A stretch of DNA of 64,000 nucleotides from Candidatus Nitrohelix vancouverensis (GCA_015698305.1 CP048620.1:1638557-1702556); one strand, 5' to 3'. Counted from the first letter of the stretch, positions 26,844 to 35,761 are shown. The notes: generated by a model from the letters alone, not told the origin. A program made the numbers and translations.

Positions 26844-27895
26844 CGGAAACACGAATTCTCAAATATCGCGAAGCGCTCAACGAAGCGTTGCTTCAAGCCA
26901 TGCAGGGCGACGAAAACATATTTGTCATGGGTTGCGGCGTGGACGACGAGGGCGGGATTTTCGGAACCACTCGCGCCGCTTATGAAGCATTTGGGAAAGA
27001 GCGGGTGATCGACGCGCCGCTTTCAGAAAACGCCATCGCAGGCATTGGAGTCGGCGCCGCCATCATGGGTCGTCGTCCCGTGATCGTGCATGCGCGGAAT
27101 GATTTTCTGTTACTGGCGATGGATCAGATCATCAACCATGCGGCGAAATGGAATTTCATGAGCGGAGGCAAGCTGGATTGCCCTATGCTGATCCGGGCGA
27201 TAGTGGGCAGGGGTTGGGGGCAGGCGGCGCAACATTCGCAAAGTTTACAGTCGCTCTTCGCTCATATTCCCGGGCTGAAGGTCATTTTGCCGTCAACGGC
27301 ATACGATGCTAAAGGACTTCTCCTCGCAAGCCTGCAAGATAATGAAACGGTGATTTGTATTGAACATCGACTGCTCTATGAAATTGAGGAGCCAGTTCCT
27401 GAAGAGGCTTACACCATCCCTCTGGGAAAAGGCGACGTCAAACGCTCAGGCAAGGATGTCACCCTCGTTGCATTTTCGTATATGGTCGCCGAAGCGCTGA
27501 AAGCCGCGACCTTACTCGAGGCTGAAAACATTTCTGTCGAAGTGATTGACCCGAGATGCGTGGCGCCGCTTGATATGGACTTGATTCTGGAGTCTGTTCG
27601 TAAAACCGGTCGGGTGGTAATCGCCGATACCAGTTGGAAGAGTTTTGGAGCCTCGGCGGAGATCGCAACGCGTATTTATGAAAGTTGTCTGCGCGAATTG
27701 GAGGCTCCGATTGCGAGAATAGGTCTGCCGGATCAAAACACTCCCTGCGCTTCAAATCTGGAAAAAGAATTTTACCCCGGCGTGGACGACATCGTGAAGG
27801 CCGTCCAAAGCCTGACACATCCCCATCATAATGCATCAGATTATATTGCGCGTGAAAGTTCACCCGAACATGCGAAATTCACAGGGCCATTCTAA
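26840..27895 (+). CDS. Thiamine-diphosphate-dependent dehydrogenase E1 component, beta subunit (AcoB/PdhB-like)
   Basis: About 351 residues from the ATG at 26840, which overlaps the alpha stop as ATGA; GTG at 26831 is less likely. Landmarks: ALNEALLQAMQGDENIFVMG, RVIDAPLSENAIAGIGVGAA with the conserved glutamate that activates ThDP, and the C-terminal transketolase domain (VTLVAFSYMVAEALKAATLLEAENISVEVIDPRCVAPLD). The tail SDYIARESSPEHAKFTGPF is slightly longer than usual. The stop codon lies inside the right copy of the 18-bp repeat. Last gene of the module. Confidence 0.88.
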   Translation: MTETRILKYREALNEALLQAMQGDENIFVMGCGVDDEGGIFGTTRAAYEAFGKERVIDAPLSENAIAGIGVGAAIMGRRPVIVHARNDFLLLAMDQIINHAAKWNFMSGGKLDCPMLIRAIVGRGWGQAAQHSQSLQSLFAHIPGLKVILPSTAYDAKGLLLASLQDNETVICIEHRLLYEIEEPVPEEAYTIPLGKGDVKRSGKDVTLVAFSYMVAEALKAATLLEAENISVEVIDPRCVAPLDMDLILESVRKTGRVVIADTSWKSFGASAEIATRIYESCLRELEAPIARIGLPDQNTPCASNLEKEFYPGVDDIVKAVQSLTHPHHNASDYIARESSPEHAKFTGPF

Positions 27896-27904
27896 GGGCG
27901 CCAA
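27887..27904 (+). repeat. 18-bp direct repeat, right copy
   Basis: Reads CCATTCTAAGGGCGCCAA and contains the TAA stop of the E1-beta gene. It matches 22907-22924 at 17 of 18 positions. The spacing between copies is 4,980 bp, the exact extent of the five-gene module. Confidence 0.7.
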
Positions 27905-27964
27905 TGTTACCCGATCTGAATGCTCTGCTTGGTTGTACTGAAAAATAATAGCTGAAAAACATAC

Positions 27965-30900
27965 ATGGAAGTCCTTCCGGAAAATAACGCGTCCCGCGAA
28001 TTTTCAGTAAAGGGACTGTCATGCCTGGCGCTTGGGTTTTTCGTTGTCGCCGCGCTTCTTTATTTTATATATTCCCAGTCTTTTGTAAGAGCGATCATTC
28101 CCTCTGTCCAGATGGACATTCACTTGTTCAAGGCAGGTGAATCAAAAAGTGTAGTCAAGCTTCCTGCTCCTGAGAACTCTTTTTTTAGATTTTTATACTG
28201 TGAGACAGAAATTCTCCTTCCTAAGTTTCAAGCCTCGCCGTTGCTTTTGGAAGTCCGCGCCGACTCGCCCAGCGGTCGGATTGTGGATTCTCTTTATGTT
28301 TGGAATCCTCAAGCCGACGCCAATGTGAAATATGTGGAGTTTGATTTCTTTTCATGGTTTTCTCAATCTTTTTTTCTAGTCATAAGCGCTAATATCCCCT
28401 CAGATATGCGTGGCCTGAAAATGTCGGCGGCTGTTGGGGAGCGCGCTTCGGATCATTCGAATGAAGGTTATAGAGCGGAGCAGGAGCGCAAGCGAAAAGC
28501 CAATGTCGGGCCGGGCGAGAGCGACGGTTTTTGGGAAGAAACAAAGGCGGAATTATTTGGGGGACTGGAATCTGAGTTAGGCCTGGCCCAGGATGGCCGG
28601 GTGATTATGATGCAAATGCTTCTTTATGCCTCGGCGCTCTTGTTTCTAATTGTGGGCCCGTTTTATCTTTTGATAATGATCCTCAATCATTATCAATGGG
28701 TGTTGAAAGAGGAGTCCTGCAGGCGCGTTTCGTTGTGTTGTCTGGCGGGTATCCTGGGTTTGAGTTTCATGGAAGGCGGCAAGGTTCTGACGCAGGTCTA
28801 TCTGCCGGAGTTTTCCTTTTGCAACGGAACCTGGAAGGCGCTTGACGTTGAGTATGGTGAAAAATCATCCACACTCTTGCAGTATTATAATTATGCTCCT
28901 GGCAGGGCCGCATTTTTTTATTTGATATTTCGCGCTTTGGAATGGTACGGGATTTCAAAAACAGACCCTGTTTATACCGAGATTGCATATCGGGTCGTGC
29001 AGTTTTTGATCATCACTGGCGGCAACGTCCTGCTGTATTTTTTCTTGGTCAAGATTCTAAAGAAAGCCCGGCTCCCTGGCGCATGGTTCCTGCCGCTGAT
29101 AAGCGTTGCTCTTTTGTCGTTGCACCCGGAATTTGTTTTTACCAATTTATCTGTGCAACCTCATACCTCGCTGTTTTTCACCATTTTCATAGCGTTGATC
29201 TGGGTATCGTATCGTCTGGCTTTTGAAGATCAAGGCTGGAAAACCATGTTGATGTTTGCGTCGATCGGCGCCGTCGCTATTTTGTGGAGAAACGAACTCA
29301 AGCTGGTTCCTTTCATATTTCTGTTGTTGTGTTGCGCGAACTTGCGCGAATGGAAACGAGCGGTGAAAATCTTCACTGTGACCGCGATGTTGACAAGCGT
29401 ACTGCCGCTTTCTGTGATGACTTATAACTACGAAAGACATGGGCAGTTTGCATTGCACACCGCAAGCCAGATGGCCATCCGGCCACTGGAGTCAATCGGG
29501 CAAGGTCTCCCTGACGAGTCCTATGGGTTGTTTTGGGATGACGGTTATATTTCGCGTTTTGAATTGCGTTTGAGCGAAGACAGATTCCCGGAAATTGCTG
29601 GCTCCTATCCTTATCTTTTAAAATTTTATTACAACTACATTGTGAACCACCCAAAAGATTTTTTCATGTCCTGGGCCAATCGCGTTCCGATGAATCTGTT
29701 TGTTCTGCCAAGTCAACTGCACGAATCTCAAGGCGCGTGTGAGGGTATTTATAAGCGGGTAGACGACTACATCCGTCCTCTGCATAAACTTCACCTTTGG
29801 CTGATTCTTTGCGCCGCTCTGTTGTTCCTGCCCTTCGCCTTGTTTAAGGAGCGACGAGGCATGCCGTTTGTAATGATTCCCGCGTTATATGGTCTGGGCG
29901 TTGTCGGGGTGGCGGGGAGCATGGAGGGCTATTTTGTTTATGTTTATTTGTCTTTTGCTGTGATTCTGGTTGTTGGTATGGCTTCTGTTTTGAGAGTTTG
30001 CCAGCAGAATTATTCCCGCATTATATTTCCCGTTTCTACGACATCCCGGTCCGCGTTTGAAGCAAATCCCGGTGATGCTCCAAGCGGGTTATTTCGTGTT
30101 TCGACCTTGTTGCTGGGCTTGTGCCTGGGGGGAGTGATGTACTTGGGGGTGACAGGATTTTCATTTAGAGACATGCGATATGAAAGTCCTCAGGCAATAA
30201 ATATTCAGGACAGGCTCGAACGAATTTATAGGGGCAATCATTATTCAGGGAAGGTCAGAATAAAGTGGTTGCATACCCCGCCTTATTACACTCTGCCCTA
30301 CATCGCCGGACATTTTTACAAAACGAAAATCGGGTTGCTTTATAACAGCTATAGCAATCATGAAATGAGAGTCGTTACTCCTGAGAGCGGTGAAGGTCTC
30401 AAGGCCATGAAGTTGAAACACAAATCAGGGGGGCCGGGCGGTCATTTCCTTGTGCATGGAGAAAAATTATTTGTGTCTGAAATGGAGACACACAGTCAGC
30501 AGGAATTTCGAGTGATAGAGTTTGAAAAAGGTAAGGTCTTGGCGGCAGGAAAACTAAAGTATCCCATTTACAGTAAATTTATTGTCGATGAGAATGCTGT
30601 TTATTACGCGACTTACGTTGGTAGAAAGTACCACATAGCGTCTCAGCCCTTGCCTGGAAGTAGAGCGAAACCGACGACTCCGGCAGAGTATGACTGGATT
30701 TTTGACGAAGCGGCGGCCTTGAGTTCTGTGGCGCAAACAGCGGACGCGATTTACTTTGGATCGATGCATGAAGGATATTTTTACTCTTTGGACAAGAAAA
30801 CCGGAAACGTGATCTGGAAGTTCCAGGGACAGGCTAGCGCTTTTTCAACGCCGATCATTGATGGTGAGACGATCGTCTATGCCGACAGAATCGGGCGGGT

Positions 30901-31279
30901 CTATCAGCTGGATCGTAGAACAGGGAGGCTGTTGTCTGAAGTGGATACAAGCTCAATGGTCTTCGAAGGCCTGTCTCTGGACGGCAGTCAGGCGTATACG
31001 GTATCGTATGACAATTTGATTTCTTCGGTGGATTTAACGCAGAAAAAAATGCTGTGGCAAATCAAAGGACATGGCGCGATGAGGGTTCCCCCTCTCGTTC
31101 AAGAGAAAAGTCTGTATGTCAGTTCGGGAACCTGGCTCATGAAACTGGATCGCGCGACTGGGGGAATTTTGTGGGAGATTAATTTGGGAACGTTTATCCT
31201 TGATACGCCTATGGTGTCAGGCGACTCTGTCTTTGTGCGCAGCATCTACGGCGTCTATGGATTGAATGAATTTTCCTGA
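27965..31279 (+). CDS. Polytopic GT-C-like membrane protein fused to a PQQ-type beta-propeller (paralogue C)
   Basis: 1,104 residues, full-length homologue of the two minus-strand copies. Landmarks in order: N-terminal helix (about 19-40); FRFLYCETEILLP and EFDFFSW; a charged insertion of about 50 residues (roughly 160-210, rich in E, K, R) not present in the others; the membrane region with FSFCNGTWKALD, YNYAPGRAAFFY and LWRNELKLVPF; then propeller repeats (YFYSLDKKTGNVIWKFQ, VYQLDRRTGRLLSE) and the shared SSGTWLMKLDRATG and GVYGLNE ending. It starts 70 bp after the ThDP module, same strand, and converges with the carbamoyltransferase gene. Whether it belongs functionally to that module is unknown. 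Confidence 0.87.
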   Translation: MEVLPENNASREFSVKGLSCLALGFFVVAALLYFIYSQSFVRAIIPSVQMDIHLFKAGESKSVVKLPAPENSFFRFLYCETEILLPKFQASPLLLEVRADSPSGRIVDSLYVWNPQADANVKYVEFDFFSWFSQSFFLVISANIPSDMRGLKMSAAVGERASDHSNEGYRAEQERKRKANVGPGESDGFWEETKAELFGGLESELGLAQDGRVIMMQMLLYASALLFLIVGPFYLLIMILNHYQWVLKEESCRRVSLCCLAGILGLSFMEGGKVLTQVYLPEFSFCNGTWKALDVEYGEKSSTLLQYYNYAPGRAAFFYLIFRALEWYGISKTDPVYTEIAYRVVQFLIITGGNVLLYFFLVKILKKARLPGAWFLPLISVALLSLHPEFVFTNLSVQPHTSLFFTIFIALIWVSYRLAFEDQGWKTMLMFASIGAVAILWRNELKLVPFIFLLLCCANLREWKRAVKIFTVTAMLTSVLPLSVMTYNYERHGQFALHTASQMAIRPLESIGQGLPDESYGLFWDDGYISRFELRLSEDRFPEIAGSYPYLLKFYYNYIVNHPKDFFMSWANRVPMNLFVLPSQLHESQGACEGIYKRVDDYIRPLHKLHLWLILCAALLFLPFALFKERRGMPFVMIPALYGLGVVGVAGSMEGYFVYVYLSFAVILVVGMASVLRVCQQNYSRIIFPVSTTSRSAFEANPGDAPSGLFRVSTLLLGLCLGGVMYLGVTGFSFRDMRYESPQAINIQDRLERIYRGNHYSGKVRIKWLHTPPYYTLPYIAGHFYKTKIGLLYNSYSNHEMRVVTPESGEGLKAMKLKHKSGGPGGHFLVHGEKLFVSEMETHSQQEFRVIEFEKGKVLAAGKLKYPIYSKFIVDENAVYYATYVGRKYHIASQPLPGSRAKPTTPAEYDWIFDEAAALSSVAQTADAIYFGSMHEGYFYSLDKKTGNVIWKFQGQASAFSTPIIDGETIVYADRIGRVYQLDRRTGRLLSEVDTSSMVFEGLSLDGSQAYTVSYDNLISSVDLTQKKMLWQIKGHGAMRVPPLVQEKSLYVSSGTWLMKLDRATGGILWEINLGTFILDTPMVSGDSVFVRSIYGVYGLNEFS

Positions 31280-31295
31280 TGGCGATATCCCTGCT

Positions 31296-33131
31296 CTAAT
31301 CTGGCGCGAACGTCCCTTCGTAGTTTTTTTTCAGTTCTGGAGCCTGGTTTTTTTTCTTGAGGAAACAATTGCCAATCGCCAGGGCTTCTATGTCGGTCCC
31401 CATGAAACAGCGAAAGGCGTCTTCAGGCGTGCATACAATCGGCTCTCCTCGAACATTGAAGCTGGTGTTGACGAGAACGGGGCAACCTGTGGTCGCTTTG
31501 AATTCAGAGATCAATCGGTGGTACTTCGCGTTAGTTTCCTTGTGAACGGTTTGTATGCGCGCCGAATAATCCACATGCGTGACCGCTGGGATTTCAGAGC
31601 GCGGCACATGGAGCTTTTCTATTCCGAACAAGCGTTCTTCTTCCGGACTCATTTCAAGTCGCCGGCTCTTGACGACATCAGCGACGAGGAGCATGTAGGG
31701 ACTGTCCGTATCCAGATCGAACCAGTCTGCAAGGTCTTCGCGTAAAATGGAGGGGGCGAAGGGACGAAACGATTCTCTGAATTTCACTTTGATGTTTAAA
31801 ATCGACTGCATGCCTGGAGACCGGGCATCGCCAAGGATGGAGCGCGCTCCCAGTGCGCGTGGGCCAAATTCCATGCGTCCCTGAAACCAGCCAAGGGCGG
31901 CCCCTCCGTTCAATGTTTGAACGCAGGTATTGATCAGCGCGTCGTCTGTCATTTGCTCAAAGACGGCCCCTTCCTTCTGCAGTCTGGATTGAATTTCATC
32001 ATTAGAAAACTCGTTTCCAAGGTAAGACCCTTTCATCGAGTCTTGCGACGGATGGACCTTGCGAGCTTGCCCCTTAAATAAATGGTAGGCGACTAATGCG
32101 GCTCCAAGCGCCCCGCCTGCGTCGCCTGATGATGGTTGAATCCAGATATTTTTAAAATTGGCGTTGCGCAATATTTTTCCATTGGCAACGCAATTCAAGG
32201 CGACGCCTCCAGCCAGGCATAGATTCTGTGTTCGAGTTTCTCTTGCAATGGACTCGGTGAGTTTGATGACGACCTCCTCGAGCACAGTTTGAATGGATGC
32301 GGCAATATCCATGTCCTTTTGCGTGATCTCTTGTTCGGCTGGCCGGGGCGGCCCGTCAAACAAACGGTCGAATTTGTCATTGGTCATGCGGGAGCCGACG
32401 CAGTAATCAAAATATTCCAGGTTCAGGCGAAAACTTCCGTCCGCTTTCACGTCGATGAGATGATCTTTGATTGTATCGGCGTATTCAGGTCTGCCATAGG
32501 GCGCCAGACCCATGAGCTTGTATTCTCCTGAATTGACTTTGAATCCGGCATAGTAGGTGAAGGCTGAATAGAGGAGGCCCAGTGAGTGGGGGAAGTGAAT
32601 TTCCTTCAGGATTGATAATGAATGTTCTTTGCCTATGGAAAGCGAGGTGGTCGTCCATTCGCCAACGCCATCCATAGTCAATACGGCGGCTTCCTCAAAC
32701 GGAGAAGGGTAGAACGCGCTCGCGGCGTGGCTTAAATGGTGTTCGGAAAAAAGTAATTTCTCCTGAAGGTCTCCTGAAAAACCAGATCGTTTCAAGTTGT
32801 CGCACAATATTTTTTTTTGAAACAATTTTTCCTTGAGCCAGACCGGAATTGCTTTGCAGAAGGAGCTGAATCCCTTGGGCGCAAACTGCAGGTAGGTTTC
32901 CAGAAGTCTTTCGAATTTCAGAAAGGGTTTGTCGTAGAAAACAATGAAGTCGACGGCTTCGGAAGAAATAGCGGCTTGCGAAAGACAATATGCGATGGAG
33001 TTTTTGGGGAAATTGGGGTCGTGTTTAATTCGAGAAAACCGTTCTTCTTGCGCGGCGGCGATGATTTCCCCATCGCAGATCAAAGCCGCGGCGCTGTCAT
33101 GATAAAAAGCTGAAATTCCAAGAATGTACAT
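31296..33131 (-). CDS. Carbamoyltransferase (NodU/CmcH/SxtI-like)
   Basis: 611 residues from the ATG at 33131 (MYILGIS, matching family starts); the frame continues upstream to 33242 but runs through the small DUF5989 gene. N-terminal Kae1-like domain: GISAFYHDSAAAL, QEERFSR, and the metal-binding SEHHLSHAASAF (H131, H132, H135). C-terminal YrdC-like part: WFQGRMEFGPRALGARSIL, SFRPFAPSIL and TSFNVRGEPIV. The family transfers carbamoyl from carbamoyl phosphate via carbamoyl-AMP to a hydroxyl, here presumably of a sugar. It forms an operon with SGNH, SxtJ-like and DUF5989 genes upstream; an 11-bp gap separates it from the last. Confidence 0.92.
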   Translation of the reverse strand: MYILGISAFYHDSAAALICDGEIIAAAQEERFSRIKHDPNFPKNSIAYCLSQAAISSEAVDFIVFYDKPFLKFERLLETYLQFAPKGFSSFCKAIPVWLKEKLFQKKILCDNLKRSGFSGDLQEKLLFSEHHLSHAASAFYPSPFEEAAVLTMDGVGEWTTTSLSIGKEHSLSILKEIHFPHSLGLLYSAFTYYAGFKVNSGEYKLMGLAPYGRPEYADTIKDHLIDVKADGSFRLNLEYFDYCVGSRMTNDKFDRLFDGPPRPAEQEITQKDMDIAASIQTVLEEVVIKLTESIARETRTQNLCLAGGVALNCVANGKILRNANFKNIWIQPSSGDAGGALGAALVAYHLFKGQARKVHPSQDSMKGSYLGNEFSNDEIQSRLQKEGAVFEQMTDDALINTCVQTLNGGAALGWFQGRMEFGPRALGARSILGDARSPGMQSILNIKVKFRESFRPFAPSILREDLADWFDLDTDSPYMLLVADVVKSRRLEMSPEEERLFGIEKLHVPRSEIPAVTHVDYSARIQTVHKETNAKYHRLISEFKATTGCPVLVNTSFNVRGEPIVCTPEDAFRCFMGTDIEALAIGNCFLKKKNQAPELKKNYEGTFAPD

Positions 33132-33142
33132 GGTTGGGTTTC

Positions 33143-33292
33143 TTAAAACAGTGTGTACACAAAGGGGGCGATCGCTGTTCCTTGAGTCAGTACGAGTAGT
33201 CCGCCTACGAGCGTCATCACAATAATTATTGGCAGAAGCCAATATTTTTTGCGGGCTCGGATGAACGACCAGAGTTCAATGATAAAAGACAT
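33143..33292 (-). CDS. DUF5989 small membrane protein
   Basis: 49 residues, beginning MSFIIELWSFIRARKKYW and ending APFVYTLF, with one strong hydrophobic helix (LLPIIIVMTLVGGLLVL) after a basic N terminus. A GAGG ribosome-binding site lies four bases before the ATG. This pattern (E-LW-FI-RKK-W, then a helix, then TQGxAxAPFxYTLF) is the DUF5989 family, which sits beside SxtJ-like proteins and NodU-type carbamoyltransferases in many genomes. Function unknown; likely a single-pass partner or membrane tether of the carbamoyltransferase complex. Confidence 0.85.
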   Translation of the reverse strand: MSFIIELWSFIRARKKYWLLPIIIVMTLVGGLLVLTQGTAIAPFVYTLF

Positions 33293-33299
33293 GATTCCT

Positions 33300-33716
33300 C
33301 TAAAATTGTTGGCGTAAGGATTCGGGCTCGGGGCCTGGAGGCTTTCTGTCTATCCAGTAGCTTTGTTTTTCTGAAGAGTATTTGAGAGACAGGAAGTCTG
33401 AACTCAAAAAGCGTTTCATGACCCCGATCGGGCAGATGACAAAGAAAAACAAAACGCCCAGAATGACGGGATTGAAGACTTTACCTAAAATCAAACCCAG
33501 GCGAGTCCATGCTCTGTTCAACGGGGCTAATCGAGTGGGTTGTATTATGGAGATGATGAGGAATAATAGACCGACCGAAAGCGCCCAGATTCGCGGATCG
33601 TGCCCTTGCAATAAGGGGTACAGGCCAATAGCCAGGAATATGACAGTGAAGACAAATCCAAAAGAACGGTTGGATGGAAGTTTTGTGTCTACGTTACGTT
33701 CGAGATTTTCGTGCAT
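33300..33716 (-). CDS. SxtJ-like membrane protein
   Basis: 138 residues with three or four hydrophobic segments (FGFVFTVIFLAIGLYPLL, IWALSVGLLFLIISII, PVILGVLFFFVICPIGVM), then a soluble tail ending in 'PPGPEPESLRQQF'. The pairing with DUF5989 and a carbamoyltransferase, and the 'P.LAPLNRAWTRLGLILGKVFNPVILG' core, match the SxtJ family named from saxitoxin clusters; outside cyanobacteria it is common in polysaccharide loci. Its role is unknown. Its stop codon is followed after seven bases by the DUF5989 ATG, indicating translational coupling. Confidence 0.8.
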   Translation of the reverse strand: MHENLERNVDTKLPSNRSFGFVFTVIFLAIGLYPLLQGHDPRIWALSVGLLFLIISIIQPTRLAPLNRAWTRLGLILGKVFNPVILGVLFFFVICPIGVMKRFLSSDFLSLKYSSEKQSYWIDRKPPGPEPESLRQQF

Positions 33717-33850
33717 TTAATTTTCAGTAAAAAAGCTCGTTCATTTGAAAGGGAGCGATCATGAGACAGCCCTGTGGCATCCTTTGCTAGGGGATTATAA
33801 GCTGTTTAAAGTTGGCTGTAAAAAACAATCGGGTCCCCGCAAAGGGATTT

Positions 33851-35761
33851 TCAGGGAATCGACATTTCAAAAATTGTGTTTTCTGCAGGTTGGTCGTAGA
33901 AGTTATTTGACGCCACCAATTGTATCGATCGATTGTTCTTAGAATCAAACAACAACTTTCGGTTAAGTGAGCACTGGGGTATGAGCAACCAATTGGAAGT
34001 TTCATCCAGGACGCCGAGGCAGACCTGCCCTTTAAGGACTTTCAGTTCAATGTTGACTTGGTAGATGGTGTTCTTTTGGACGGCAACGTTCGGACTCATG
34101 ATTTGATAGCCTAATTGACTGGAGTCGCCATAAAGGGTCAGTTTATCAGCGGAGATTTTATTTTTGTGCTGATTTTCTTTGGCTTGAATTCTCCATCGGG
34201 TGAATTCAGGGAGTGAAAGATTCTTGTATTTATAATCACATTTAATCTTGTCAAACTCCACGGTATGAACGTCAAAGCGATCCTCTACGCCAATGTCGTC
34301 ATTTTGATCGGGTTTGGGTAGCGCGCCGCTGTCTAGTTTTGATTGGATGATGGGTATTAATTTCGAGAAAAAAGTCCATGCTTTGAAAGTGGTTCCGTCT
34401 GGATTGGTGTGTACAGCATCCAAAAACAGGTCGGGGTCCATTGGGAAATCAGAAGCTACATCGATGAACTCTAAATCATTCGTTTTGGAAAAACTCCTCG
34501 TCAGGCGGTTCTGAAAATCCATGAGTTGGCGCAGTTCTGAATAGGTGTAAGGTTTCAGAACCTCATTGAGATATCTGTGTATATCTTTGTGTTTCACAGG
34601 GTCCAGTTTCAAGCCGTCTTCCGCCAGCATGATAAATGAGGCCATAATCAGAGACGAGTTAATTTTTTTTATCTCAGCGTTCATCTCCTTGAGATCGTCC
34701 AGTATGAGCTTGTTGTTTTGGTTTAATGAGGGGTCGAGAATGTCGGGATTTTTTGTGTCTAAATCATCAGGGATGGTTAAGGTATGTTTTTGCTTGGGAA
34801 GTTCTCTCAGAGTTGTCGGGTTCAGTAATTCCAGAACACGATTGACTATTGCAGAATATTTTGATTTTTGTTCGGGCGCCATAATCTCGAAATCAATTTT
34901 GTAGGGCGCGGGTTTACTTGTGCCGGCAAATTGGATCCATTCGAGGTAATTGAATTGGTTGATCCCTTCAAAATATACGACCATATCTGGCTCGAAGGGG
35001 AGAACTTCCTGGTAAAGAATTTCCTTAATGCCCTGAGAGTCTATTCCATTTCGTCCTGTGTTCATGACTTCGAACTTGATATCTAATTGCCTGGATTGCG
35101 CCCATAGATTAAGCCAGTGACCAACCAGTTCGGGATACGAAAACTTGGTAGCCCCATAAGTGGTAGAGGCTCCCAAAAAGGCGATTCGTATCGTCCTGGG
35201 AGGTTTGTTAACTTCGATATCGACTCCACGCCAGCCATATTTATTATGGATTTTGCGGTGCGGGGTTTTGAAATTTGGGAAATTACGAAATTGAGGTAAG
35301 TGGGTTTCAGTCAGGGGATTAAAGGTATATATGGATTTTATTTTGCTGAAACGATCAAAATAGATATCTCTCCAAACTCCAAAATCGGTCAGTCCGCAAA
35401 AAGTTTTGACAAGGAAATTTTTGTTGAAAACCTGATACGTCCATTCAGAGACGATCGGACCTTCGCTGGCCAGGGCATCGCGTCTAGCCAGTAACTCAGG
35501 CATGATGGGTTCGTTGTCCAGGCGTTTTAAGAAATCCTCGGGGACGCTTAATATCCATTCCGGATTGATATGTTCATTATTGGAAATTGATTTAGCAAAG
35601 TTGATTAGTTTCTGGCTATGTAGTGTTTCCTTGTCCACAAGAGATGAGGACAGTTGTAATCGCATGGAGAAGGGGATGTAGCCGTCTATCTGCCTGATAA
35701 GGAGTTCGGATACAAGTAGCGAGCATAGCGTGGCGACTACGACGATAAGGAAATTTTTCAT
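33851..35761 (-). CDS. SGNH/GDSL-hydrolase-like protein with C-terminal beta-sandwich domain
   Basis: 636 residues from the ATG at 35761 (MKNFLIVVVA, an N-terminal helix that could be signal anchor); the frame also allows a start at 35812. SGNH blocks: FLGAST with Ser199, TGRNGIDS with Gly near 236-239, FEGINQF with Asn268, and DAVHTNPDG with the Asp-x-x-His pair. This is a complete SGNH catalytic set, as in sugar acyl-esterases/acyltransferases. The C-terminal 110 residues (YQIMSPNVAV, GVLDETSNWLLIPQ, NNRSIQLVASNN) closely resemble the end of the GT-C protein at 44075-46633. It probably acts outside the cytoplasm on an acylated glycan. First gene of the carbamoyltransferase unit. Confidence 0.8.
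   Translation of the reverse strand: MKNFLIVVVATLCSLLVSELLIRQIDGYIPFSMRLQLSSSLVDKETLHSQKLINFAKSISNNEHINPEWILSVPEDFLKRLDNEPIMPELLARRDALASEGPIVSEWTYQVFNKNFLVKTFCGLTDFGVWRDIYFDRFSKIKSIYTFNPLTETHLPQFRNFPNFKTPHRKIHNKYGWRGVDIEVNKPPRTIRIAFLGASTTYGATKFSYPELVGHWLNLWAQSRQLDIKFEVMNTGRNGIDSQGIKEILYQEVLPFEPDMVVYFEGINQFNYLEWIQFAGTSKPAPYKIDFEIMAPEQKSKYSAIVNRVLELLNPTTLRELPKQKHTLTIPDDLDTKNPDILDPSLNQNNKLILDDLKEMNAEIKKINSSLIMASFIMLAEDGLKLDPVKHKDIHRYLNEVLKPYTYSELRQLMDFQNRLTRSFSKTNDLEFIDVASDFPMDPDLFLDAVHTNPDGTTFKAWTFFSKLIPIIQSKLDSGALPKPDQNDDIGVEDRFDVHTVEFDKIKCDYKYKNLSLPEFTRWRIQAKENQHKNKISADKLTLYGDSSQLGYQIMSPNVAVQKNTIYQVNIELKVLKGQVCLGVLDETSNWLLIPQCSLNRKLLFDSKNNRSIQLVASNNFYDQPAENTIFEMSIP

Noticed and set aside
25899-27895. 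A classical pyruvate or acetoin dehydrogenase operon
   Set aside because: No E2 or E3 genes follow; the pair is coupled to radical SAM and Nudix genes instead.
31296-33716. A saxitoxin-like biosynthetic pathway
   Set aside because: Only the carbamoyltransferase, SxtJ-like and DUF5989 genes are present; these are widespread in polysaccharide loci, and no polyketide synthase-like starter or other sxt core gene is seen.
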